In this document: piece after piece, positions 50,668-57,565 of the stretch | How positions within the stretch are numbered: the first letter of the stretch is position 1 | Layout: each line of letters opens with the position of its first letter | Source: DAOUTY01 sp964453665 | Lineage (GTDB): Bacteria; Chloroflexota; Dehalococcoidia; SZUA-161 | Reading direction: 5' to 3' | Length of the DNA stretch: 60,835 nucleotides | Assembly: GCA_964453665.1 (NCBI GenBank) | Contig: CAYVQT010000012.1 | Coordinates: 1-60,835 of the forward strand | Notes under the pieces: model-generated | What the model was told of the DNA's origin: nothing | What the model saw: only the letters and a program-made list of their open reading frames with translations | Database searches by the model: none | Program-made: the position numbers and the translations under genes

Positions 50668-52140
50668 CTATAATGTATTAGGCTTCTCCTTCAACAGCTT
50701 TGACTGGTCCAGGTCCCGGGTAATGCCAGCAAGGTATTTAGCTATATCCTTTTTTGACTCATAATCATATTCAGCATTCAGTGTAATTGTCTCCATGATT
50801 GGAGAGCCACCACCATGAACGCCAGCGATGGCGTACCAGTGGGCCATAGGCGACGCACTCAGGTTCTCAATAAACCTCCATATACGATGCGAATCCTCGG
50901 GAGTTATTTCCGGGTTTCTCACTATGTATTTATCTAGGTCTTTTCTTGTTTGATCACCATAAAAGTCTTCCTCGAAAGGTAATGTGACCGACAAACCGCC
51001 CGCAATTTCTGTCAGCAGGTTGAACTCATGATAAATGGTCTCGCCCATGAGTCGCCTGCCTACGTTAGCGTATATAGCCTCAGGGAAAAATGTTCCGGAA
51101 GACGTTTTCTCTCCATAAAGCGCGCTGGCTATCCCAGCCGCGTAGGCCAACTCCGCGCCCCCTGCAAACTCGGACAACTTCTCTCTTACATGGGTTACCC
51201 TCTCGATGTTATTGGCCTGGGCAACCAAAGCTGTCGCTCCGCACAGTATATCGGATACCGCAGGCTTGCAGCCGGTGTAACTGTGACGGTGTGAATCGGC
51301 AAAGAGGAGGGCGATCCTTCTGCCAAAGTCCCACTCCCCGCACATGAATACCCTTTCATTGGGAATGAAGGTATCGTCGAAAACGACGAAGGAGTCTGCA
51401 ACCCCATAGTCACAGAAGGGCGACTTTATCTCCTTTCTCTCTCGCAGCCAGACTGGTCGGGTAATCAGGCGCATTCGGTCCCAGTCAGCCGGAATGGCGA
51501 AGGCAACGGCATAATCTTTGTCATCTTCCCGGAGTGCCCTGGTCGGAATAACTATGATTTCGTCAGCATTGGCTGCCATGGTTATTGAGATTTTCGCCCC
51601 TCTGACTACAATTCCATCTGGCCTTCGCTCGACAATCCGAACATAGGCGTCAGGATTCGCTTGCTCTGCGGGCCTCTTCGTTCTATCACCCTTCATATCT
51701 GTCTGGGCACAAGCAGCCGCCAGGTCGTGCTGCTGATAAACCCTCAAATAGTCTGTAAATCGACGATGGTAATCTGTGTCATTCTTTTCGTCCATTTCTT
51801 TAGTGCAAATTGACAGTGCGGTCAGAGCGTCGTGCCCCATGCACCTTTGAATGCATCCACCAACCCTTTGGGCAGTCAGGCGAATCATCTTCTGTTTTTG
51901 CATGAGGTCATACGGGCTTTGCGGAAGGTGTGTAAACCGATTGATCCTCTCGCCTGTCAGGGAAGAAGTCGCTGTCATTACATCTTCCCAATCGGGATTT
52001 TGTGCTAGATCAAAGGTGACAGAAATGACGTTTACACCGGGACCGAGTCTCGGATCATCGCGACCAACTTTGTGGCCGCCAATATAGATATTGTCTTTCA
52101 TCTTCTCCAAATCGGCCTTGTACTGCGCAGGAGTTCTCAT
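50668..52140 (-). CDS. 4-Hydroxybutyryl-CoA dehydratase / 4-hydroxyphenylacetate 3-hydroxylase family protein (AbfD type, copy 3)
   Basis: 490 residues, the same length as Clostridium aminobutyricum AbfD. Cluster ligands are present: C96 and C100 in GCIQRC, H284 and C291 in HRHSYTGC. They have the same positions as in copy 1, and most landmark stretches are shared with it (TDMKGDRTKRPAEQANPD versus TDVKGDRSKRPHEQIDPD; VHGGGSP near the C-terminus). The two are therefore recent paralogues. AGGAGAG precedes the ATG. Its neighbours are small zinc, iron-sulfur and NifU-like proteins, not beta-oxidation genes, so its role may differ from copy 2. Confidence 0.86.
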   Translation of the reverse strand: MRTPAQYKADLEKMKDNIYIGGHKVGRDDPRLGPGVNVISVTFDLAQNPDWEDVMTATSSLTGERINRFTHLPQSPYDLMQKQKMIRLTAQRVGGCIQRCMGHDALTALSICTKEMDEKNDTDYHRRFTDYLRVYQQHDLAAACAQTDMKGDRTKRPAEQANPDAYVRIVERRPDGIVVRGAKISITMAANADEIIVIPTRALREDDKDYAVAFAIPADWDRMRLITRPVWLRERKEIKSPFCDYGVADSFVVFDDTFIPNERVFMCGEWDFGRRIALLFADSHRHSYTGCKPAVSDILCGATALVAQANNIERVTHVREKLSEFAGGAELAYAAGIASALYGEKTSSGTFFPEAIYANVGRRLMGETIYHEFNLLTEIAGGLSVTLPFEEDFYGDQTRKDLDKYIVRNPEITPEDSHRIWRFIENLSASPMAHWYAIAGVHGGGSPIMETITLNAEYDYESKKDIAKYLAGITRDLDQSKLLKEKPNTL

Positions 52141-52221
52141 TTCATTCTCTCCTATTCTGTATTAGATTCCCATTGGTTGCTGCTAATTCCCCTTCTGCTT
52201 CAGTTCCGCCTTGCTTCATTC

Positions 52222-52614
52222 CTAATTCTGAGGCACTTTGCCTAAAAGAGCGAATACTTCATTCTGAATAAACCTATAGACTTTATCATCCAAATCCCTT
52301 GAAGGCAGTTGCTTTGCCTTCCTCACTCCAAGTTCTGAGGTGAGCTCTATGTAACGGTCTACTGGCATCTTTGCTTCTTCAAAGAGCTTGGCACCACATC
52401 GTAAACCGCAGGCATCCACTAGTATGCGCTTCTCCGATGACCTCAGCATTTCTTTGATCTTCCACGGTATAACCACAGCTGGAAGGCACGCGATTTTCAC
52501 ATCGACTGGGTTCTCCTCCCATAACCTAATGCAAGCTTTGGATGCTGAGACACCTGTTGCACACCCGCCAAAGCAAGTGTAAATAAAGAGTTTCCACCGA
52601 GATTGTCGAGCCAC
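52222..52614 (-). CDS. DGC-domain putative zinc-binding protein
   Basis: 130 residues. CFGGCATGVSASKACIRLWEE at the N-terminus and LVDACGLRCGAKLFEEA in the middle are the cysteine motifs of DGC-domain proteins (named for Asp-Gly-Cys; here DACG). It has two later helices and no membrane segment. The start is GTG with AGGAGG four bases upstream. The function of this family is not established; it often sits near redox or metal genes. Confidence 0.75.
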   Translation of the reverse strand: MARQSRWKLFIYTCFGGCATGVSASKACIRLWEENPVDVKIACLPAVVIPWKIKEMLRSSEKRILVDACGLRCGAKLFEEAKMPVDRYIELTSELGVRKAKQLPSRDLDDKVYRFIQNEVFALLGKVPQN

Positions 52615-52688
52615 TTTACCTCCTGATTCCCGAGCAGACTTGCATCAATAAGCTATAATTCATTGGCTTTTTCAACCGGTCTCTTGGC

Positions 52689-53324
52689 TCATGTTCGGAT
52701 TTCGTCAAGGAGCAACTTTTTAAACCGTTCCAGGGATATCTTGCAAGGTTCCAGCGGAATCCCCATCCAATCGGAAAAGTCCAAGATTTCCTCGGGATGG
52801 TTCAGTTCGTATTCATCCCAGAAGCCTATGCCATCAAGCATAATAGCTCCCCCCGTATGCTTGGGGAAGTTCTCATTGGCAAGACCCTTATCCCAGTCCT
52901 GAAATACATATCGTCGGTACTTCAGCCATCCCGGAGTTAGCCAGTAGACATCCCTTCCTTCGCTTATTTTCTCCCTTTCCTCGGCGCTGGCCAGCATGTC
53001 CATACAATGCGAAGCTTTGATCCTGGTGATTCCCGGTCCCTGTTCCTCGATTATCCTGTCTATCGTCCTGTATGGATCATCAGCATTGATGTAACAGAAC
53101 TTGCCGCCGTATACTACGATGATTCTCTCAGCGTATTTCCTCGCGTTGCCTATTTGCCTGACCAACTGCTCTTCGAGTTCCCTGGGAATTTCGTGCCGGC
53201 CCGGCTTGGTATATAAAATCTTACTGGCGTCCAAAAAACCATTCCTCTGTAAATAGTTGATTTCCGGACTCAGCGTCCCACAAGACACTATCGCATAATC
53301 TCGAAAAGACAAACGGCTGTTCAT
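52689..53324 (-). CDS. DUF1638 family protein
   Basis: 211 residues with the DUF1638 pattern: YAIVSCGTLSPEINYLQRNG, VVYGGKFCYIN, IKASHCMDMLAS and DVYWLTPGWLKYRR. Conserved Cys and His residues suggest a metal site. Members are frequent near corrinoid methyltransferase genes in anaerobes, but none is next to this copy. GAGGTGAAG precedes the ATG. Confidence 0.82.
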   Translation of the reverse strand: MNSRLSFRDYAIVSCGTLSPEINYLQRNGFLDASKILYTKPGRHEIPRELEEQLVRQIGNARKYAERIIVVYGGKFCYINADDPYRTIDRIIEEQGPGITRIKASHCMDMLASAEEREKISEGRDVYWLTPGWLKYRRYVFQDWDKGLANENFPKHTGGAIMLDGIGFWDEYELNHPEEILDFSDWMGIPLEPCKISLERFKKLLLDEIRT

Positions 53325-53529
53325 CGCTTCACCTCACATCGTAACTGCAACGATTTTTATAACCACCTGTAAGTGAAACACCTTATCACCATGTATGATG
53401 TGCCGATTAGGAGGCCTATATTCAACGCACCAGCTATAGCGCCATAAGCCACATCCGAATTATCCAAAATGACCCCTCTCGATCGCTCGTTATTCAGTTG
53501 CATTCCTGTCCCTTGGACAAATATGCCAT

Positions 53530-53796
53530 CTAGGTCGCACTGGGCGTTTCACCTGGGTGCATCCTTTTCCACTTGGTAAGGAGTTCCTCACGGCTTTCTT
53601 TATACTCAGGATCGGGAACACAGGCATCAACCGGGCATACCTCGGCACACATGGGTGATTCGAAATTGCCTACACACTCCGTGCACCTGTCGGGATCGAT
53701 TACGTAGATGCTTTCTCCTTCTGATATTGCCTCGTTGCCGCACTCGTCCTCACAGGCACCACAACTTATGCAATCATCTGTGATTTTGTACGCCAT
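53530..53796 (-). CDS. 2[4Fe-4S] ferredoxin (Allochromatium-type)
   Basis: 88 residues. The first cluster motif is CISCGACEDECGNEAI and the second is CTECVGNFESPMCAEVCPVDAC. The second has a longer insertion between its second and third cysteines, and a C-terminal extension follows, as in Allochromatium-type ferredoxins. It could serve as electron carrier for the 2-oxoacid oxidoreductase or for radical SAM enzymes in the region. AAGGAGG precedes the ATG. Confidence 0.92.
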   Translation of the reverse strand: MAYKITDDCISCGACEDECGNEAISEGESIYVIDPDRCTECVGNFESPMCAEVCPVDACVPDPEYKESREELLTKWKRMHPGETPSAT

Positions 53797-53827
53797 TTTC
53801 TATCCTCCTTAGTGGTTCTTCCGATTG

Positions 53828-54055
53828 CTACATTGGGGGAAGATTGCATGTGCCAGAGCTACAGGTAGGACAGCTATCCCATGACGGAGTAGCCCCTCTG
53901 TCTGAACCCATGCTAAAAGCGAAGGTGGACAGGAGCTTCTGGGGGTTAGGAGCTTGGCACTTGGGGCAATTCAGACGGGAGCCGTCCTCTCCAATAGATT
54001 GGCGAGCTTCGAACTTCTCGCCACACTGCGCACACTGGTACTCATAGATGGGCAT
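53828..54055 (-). CDS. FmdB family zinc-ribbon protein
   Basis: 75 residues. MPIYEYQCAQCGEKFEARQS and LNCPKCQAPNPQKLLSTFAF form the four-cysteine zinc ribbon that defines FmdB regulatory-type proteins. A cysteine-containing tail (SCPTCSSGTC) follows. GGAG for this gene lies inside the end of the truncated flavoprotein frame upstream. Function is not established for the family. Confidence 0.9.
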   Translation of the reverse strand: MPIYEYQCAQCGEKFEARQSIGEDGSRLNCPKCQAPNPQKLLSTFAFSMGSDRGATPSWDSCPTCSSGTCNLPPM

Positions 54056-54059
54056 CTCT

Positions 54060-54266
54060 TTAAACTCCTTCCTTTTTGTTCGGTTTGGCCCTGTGCTCGG
54101 GCTTACTGCCTATCATCTTATTATTCACGGCAGATTTTTCCAGTTCTCCTGATTCCTGTGGTCGGATTATGGCGACCTTAGCGTCTTTGTAATGATTGCC
54201 TGCCGCGATAGCAGCAGTCCGGCCGGCCATACTTCCTCCGATGATTAATACATCTCATTTCCCCAA
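54060..54266 (-). pseudogene. Truncated flavoprotein (NADH oxidase/CoA-disulfide reductase-like) relic with in-frame TGA
   Basis: AAAGGAG sits 7 bases before a TTG at 54266. The frame reads M-G-K, then a TGA at 54257-54255, then DVLIIGGSMAGRTAAIAAGN and HYKDAKVAIIRPQ, the FAD-binding beginning of a pyridine nucleotide-disulfide oxidoreductase. It then runs into an unrelated basic tail ending at TAA 54060. Whole enzymes of this kind are about 450 residues, so nearly all of the protein is missing. The ribosome binding site, the premature stop and the deletion fit a decayed gene. Restart at the ATG within GGSMAG is possible but would lose the dinucleotide-binding strand. Confidence 0.65.
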
Positions 54267-54268
54267 TG

Positions 54269-54826
54269 TTAATCTCCTTTCTCCAGCGGATAAACCTTTT
54301 CACCGGCGGGGATTGCCACCTCGAGGCAGTTCTCTTGCGGAACAAGCGGGCAGGTGTAGTCCTCACTATAAACGCACCACGGATTGTACGCTTTGTTGAA
54401 ATCGAGAATCCACTTACCATCAGTACTGAGATCCCTATTGGGCTCGAGGTCGATATACCGGCCGCCGCCGTATGTCTCTTTACCAGAGGTTGAATCCTTG
54501 AAAAGAATGAACAGCCTCTCCTCATTGCGATCACTTTTATAAGCCTGAAGCACCTGTTTTTGGCCGCCAATAGTGAAATGGAATTCTCCCCAGCGCAGAA
54601 AATCCCGCTCGTTGCCCTTGGTATAGGCCATCCTTAATATCTTCTTTTCCTCATGCTCATGCATCTCCAGCTCAAACCTGTATGCTGGGTCGGCAGGGTA
54701 GTACGCCAGTCCCTTAAGTTTCTCACGCTCCTGAGGAGGTACCGGCGAATGCCAGTGTGTCGTGAAAAACCGGTCCTTCTCTTCACGCTGACTCTTAAGG
54801 TTTGCTGCCCATTCGGAAATATCCAT
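54269..54826 (-). CDS. DUF1684 family protein
   Basis: 185 residues. Family landmarks are EWAANLKSQREEKDRFF near the N-terminus, GLAYYPADPAYRFELEM, GGGRYIDLEPNRDL and the C-terminal LDFNKAYNPWCVYSEDYTCPL with PQENCLEVAIPAGEKVY. DUF1684 proteins are uncharacterised beta-rich proteins, often secreted; no signal peptide is visible here. Its last codons provide the ribosome binding site for the truncated flavoprotein frame 3 bases downstream. Confidence 0.88.
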   Translation of the reverse strand: MDISEWAANLKSQREEKDRFFTTHWHSPVPPQEREKLKGLAYYPADPAYRFELEMHEHEEKKILRMAYTKGNERDFLRWGEFHFTIGGQKQVLQAYKSDRNEERLFILFKDSTSGKETYGGGRYIDLEPNRDLSTDGKWILDFNKAYNPWCVYSEDYTCPLVPQENCLEVAIPAGEKVYPLEKGD

Positions 54827-55001
54827 TATAATTTACCCCCTTCCGTTCCATCAGCAACTAGCTCATAAGTCGTGCTGGGAATATACATAACCCTGTGTGC
54901 GGTTCACGCCCGATCAACATGCCCTTTCTCGGGTTGCAACGTCTAGCTCTCACTCGCGGGTGCAGGCTCGATTCTACCTGTGGCCTCCTTTTTATGGATA
55001 T

Positions 55002-55340
55002 CTATGAAGAGGGTTGGGTCTCTGCTATCAGCGCATTCAGCGCGTTTCTGAGATGGGATTTGTCGTGGAATCCCCCCAACTCTTTCAGGGGTTCGCCGTG
55101 ATGAAAAAGGAGCACAGCCGGTAGGGGAATGATATGGTACATTTCCGCCAGTTGCGGCTCATTTTCTACATCTATCATGGCGAACTTAATCCTTCCATCA
55201 TAATCCTCAGCCAAATCCTCCACGACTATACAAAGGGCGAAGCATGCCCCGCAGCGGGAAGCGCGGAAACAGGTAAATACCGGGAGGTCAGATTTCAGTA
55301 CCTCTTCCTCGAAATCATCACCATTAATCTCTACTATCAT
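55002..55340 (-). CDS. Thioredoxin-like protein
   Basis: 112 residues with the thioredoxin fold. The active site reads RCGACFALC instead of WCGPC, so the CxxC is Cys-Gly-Ala-Cys with a third Cys four positions later. IDVENEPQLAEMYHIIPLPAVLLFHHGE includes the cis-Pro of the fold. It could reduce disulfides in the neighbouring cysteine-rich proteins. AAAGGAGG precedes the ATG. Confidence 0.88.
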   Translation of the reverse strand: MIVEINGDDFEEEVLKSDLPVFTCFRASRCGACFALCIVVEDLAEDYDGRIKFAMIDVENEPQLAEMYHIIPLPAVLLFHHGEPLKELGGFHDKSHLRNALNALIAETQPSS

Positions 55341-55390
55341 TGTTGCCTCCTTTCACACCGCTTTGATCAATCCCAGTAGCTAAACGTGAC

Positions 55391-55600
55391 TTAAAGCATC
55401 CTGATTGCCTTCAGAGTACAGGCCTGAGCGCACTTGGCGCATCCATGACACCATTTGGCCGGGTTGATTTCTGGTGCTTCATAGGCACTTTTTTGTATTA
55501 GATTTCCGTACTCGCATTCAAGCGCGGCAAGGCATACTCCGTGATCACACCTCTCAGGGTGGCACCTCTCATAGTCCACCATCGCTACCCTTTTGGGCAT
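55391..55600 (-). CDS. Ferredoxin-like protein with RLI-type N-terminus
   Basis: 69 residues. The first half (VAMVDYERCHPERCDHGVCLAALEC) resembles the metal-binding lead-in of ABCE1/RLI proteins. The second half has WCHGCAKCAQACTLKAIRML, a [4Fe-4S] motif. Up to two clusters are possible. The start overlaps the stop of a short upstream frame (TGATG). It is probably an electron carrier or metal chaperone. Confidence 0.82.
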   Translation of the reverse strand: MPKRVAMVDYERCHPERCDHGVCLAALECEYGNLIQKSAYEAPEINPAKWCHGCAKCAQACTLKAIRML

Positions 55601-55677
55601 CAGCCTTGCTTCTCATCCTCCTTGGTTTTGTCCATCTGCTCCTCGAGTTCTTCAAGTTCCCTGATTCTAGATGTCAC
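55600..55677 (-). CDS. Small charged protein of 25 residues (candidate)
   Basis: A GTG at 55677 begins a 25-codon frame. It overlaps the end of the aldolase/phosphatase gene by 11 bases and ends at a TGA that overlaps the ATG of the ferredoxin-like gene. The product starts M-T-S-R-I-R-E-L-E-E-L-E-E-Q-M and is almost entirely Glu, Lys and Leu, an amphipathic helix. GAGG and AAGG occur within 13 bases upstream. It may be a real microprotein, or may simply carry ribosomes across the gap. Confidence 0.4.
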   Translation of the reverse strand: MTSRIRELEELEEQMDKTKEDEKQG

Positions 55678-56758
55678 TAAACCTTACCTCGAGCTTTTTC
55701 CTCACTGTGGGCATTGTGGTATATTCCATCTCCTCTAGGGGCAGGCGATGTGGCTCAAACGGCCCATGGCGGCGCAGGTACTCGGCAGCTACATTGGCCA
55801 CATGACGGGCGTCATCGAAACTGGGATCATCGAACATATCTCGAGGTCCCACCAGCACCCCGTTGGCTATCTGGAAGCCGGCCGCGATCACGCGTGGAGG
55901 CCCATCGAACCGAGTGGGATTGGAATCACTCAGGGCGACCGGCATAAGCGGCCCATGGTGAGAGCCGCGCATCCAACCCTCTACCAGCCCGGGCATCGCA
56001 AATGGCTCGAGCACCTCCCCTACCGCAGGAAAATGGCCCTGTGAGCGAACGATGCAGACCGGGTCATCTTTGCCAACGTATCTTCCGGCGATGAGGGCGA
56101 GGCGCTGAGTGGAGGAAACCGCAGCTATGTCACCGCTGGCACAGTGGCGCACCGCTTTTATCATAAACCGTGATGGCGCTCCAATAAATACTAGGAGATC
56201 GTAGATCTCCTCAGGGGCATCGAAGGTGATCTTTTTGCTCTCCTTTACATCGTGCACCTCAAAGGAGAAGCCGGAATGCATGTCATCGGCAATCACCAAC
56301 CCAATGGTGTTGAACGGGTCGGCGAACATCTTGTAAAGCGGCATATTCCAGGCACCTGACGAAGTCTTGTCTGCCATGAAGACAATTACCGTCTCCGCAG
56401 CGCGTTCCTCAAACTCCATCTCCGCCACTCCGGGCCCCATCCCCTTCACATTGCCCGAAAAGGCATCGCTGAGGAGATCCTGCCCAGCACCATGCAGCTT
56501 CAGCTTCTTAGCTACTTCGGTGGCGGCAACGAAGGTATCCCAGGCAAGCCCGTGAATCTGCTTGTTCTCTTCCCCTTGCTCATGGGTCATGATTAGCTGG
56601 AGGTCGTCCCCACATCTGGTAACATGAAAATCGACCAGAAGCCCACTCCTCTTCGCCTTCTCAAGATACTCCTGGGCCTTTTCCAGGACCTCGGGATGTG
56701 AACTGGAATGTCCAACATAACCCCCGACGTCAGCCTTGATTACACTTAGGGTAATCAT
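55667..56758 (-). CDS. fbp: Fructose-1,6-bisphosphate aldolase/phosphatase (archaeal type)
   Basis: 363 residues from the ATG at 56758. AAGGAGG ends 7 bases before it but only 1 base before the in-frame ATG at 56764. The sequence matches the bifunctional gluconeogenic enzyme of archaea and deep-branching bacteria: SVIKADVGGYVGHSSSHP at the N-terminus with metal ligands, FHVTRCGDDLQLIM, MADKTSSGAWN, and GRYVGKDDPV, in which Y227 and K230 have the spacing of the catalytic Tyr and Schiff-base Lys (Y229/K232 in characterised enzymes). It converts triose phosphates directly to fructose 6-phosphate. Its upstream neighbours on the same strand form the radical SAM operon. Confidence 0.94.
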   Translation of the reverse strand: MITLSVIKADVGGYVGHSSSHPEVLEKAQEYLEKAKRSGLLVDFHVTRCGDDLQLIMTHEQGEENKQIHGLAWDTFVAATEVAKKLKLHGAGQDLLSDAFSGNVKGMGPGVAEMEFEERAAETVIVFMADKTSSGAWNMPLYKMFADPFNTIGLVIADDMHSGFSFEVHDVKESKKITFDAPEEIYDLLVFIGAPSRFMIKAVRHCASGDIAAVSSTQRLALIAGRYVGKDDPVCIVRSQGHFPAVGEVLEPFAMPGLVEGWMRGSHHGPLMPVALSDSNPTRFDGPPRVIAAGFQIANGVLVGPRDMFDDPSFDDARHVANVAAEYLRRHGPFEPHRLPLEEMEYTTMPTVRKKLEVRFSDI

Positions 56759-56864
56759 TTGCATCCCTCCTTATTCTTGTTTCTCCGACCTATCTATACT
56801 CCACAAAACCAAACTGGAGCAGCACCCCTTTAATTGTCTCCCAGCAATTATCGGCTCCTCGCCT

Positions 56865-57155
56865 TCAAGCCGGGGATCCTGCGAAAGCCCTGATGAAAAC
56901 CTCTGGAATCTCAACCCTGTTATCCAGCAGCCGAAGCTTCCTCCGAGCCTCATGATAGTCCGTGGTTCCAAATGACTGGTCAGTACCGAACGCTATACAC
57001 AAAACCTGCATAAAAGTCTCCAGAGCATCATTGAGATCAGGCGAGTTCCACATAGGGATCACCAAGGTATAGGGCATGTATTTGCTGGCTAGTTCCTCCC
57101 CGTAGTTATCGTTTAGCCAGTCCGTGCAAAGCCTGTCGATCTCGCTGCTTGTCAT
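56865..57155 (-). CDS. Small protein of unknown function, related to the one at 58915-59178
   Basis: 96 residues with a strong ribosome binding site (AAGGAGG) before the ATG, so it is very likely translated. The central stretch TLVIPMWNSPDLNDALETF, then AFGTD and EARRKLRLLD, resembles TVLMPKLDSPELIAGLNGF, DFGTA and EQEVLRLN in the short protein on the other side of the radical SAM gene. No signal peptide, membrane helix or cysteine cluster is present. It could be a substrate or a partner protein of the radical SAM enzyme. Confidence 0.7.
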   Translation of the reverse strand: MTSSEIDRLCTDWLNDNYGEELASKYMPYTLVIPMWNSPDLNDALETFMQVLCIAFGTDQSFGTTDYHEARRKLRLLDNRVEIPEVFIRAFAGSPA

Positions 57156-57164
57156 GATTCCTCC

Positions 57165-57470
57165 TTAAACTATTGAACCAGTCTTTCTGCTCGCCCCAGC
57201 CTGTTGATCAGCACTCCCTGAACCTTCCCCGGACGACGAGTCTGGTCCCGACTGTATGTCACTAAACCCCTCATAGCTAGAAATCATGGATGTAGCGAAC
57301 CGCCGCTCCTCGCCACAGTATTTGCACTTTCCCACTCCCTTGTCACCAACTAACCAGTGATGGGCTCCGGAAGGTGAACAAGCGCAACGCCAAATCCCTG
57401 ATTGCAGGTAGCTGCGCCCGATTCTGTCTGAAATCTGTGCTACAGTTTCACCCCGTTTGCCCCGAGCCAT
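57165..57470 (-). CDS. Small zinc-ribbon protein with Ser/Gly-rich tail
   Basis: 101 residues from the ATG at 57470, which has AAGGAGG 8 bases upstream; an in-frame TTG at 57476 is too close to that site. The N-terminal third is basic. WRCACSPSGAHHWLVGDKG and CKYCGEERRF form a CxC...HH...CxxC zinc-ribbon. The last 40 residues are Ser/Gly/Gln-rich and probably disordered. Similar HHW...CKYCG ribbons occur in short proteins of Chloroflexi and actinobacteria and their phages. It is co-transcribed with the radical SAM gene and the small protein at 56865. Confidence 0.68.
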   Translation of the reverse strand: MARGKRGETVAQISDRIGRSYLQSGIWRCACSPSGAHHWLVGDKGVGKCKYCGEERRFATSMISSYEGFSDIQSGPDSSSGEGSGSADQQAGASRKTGSIV

Positions 57471-57565
57471 CCGCAAGGCCTCCTTCCATCATACCCAGGT
57501 ATCCCCTGTTTAAGGCAGGGCTCAGCTCCTTGGCCTTAGATCATCTATGTTGCAGATATATGGTA

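Noticed and set aside
54255..54257. TGA read as selenocysteine
   Set aside because: The codon lies at position 4 of a severely truncated gene, and homologues have no catalytic Cys there; decay is simpler.
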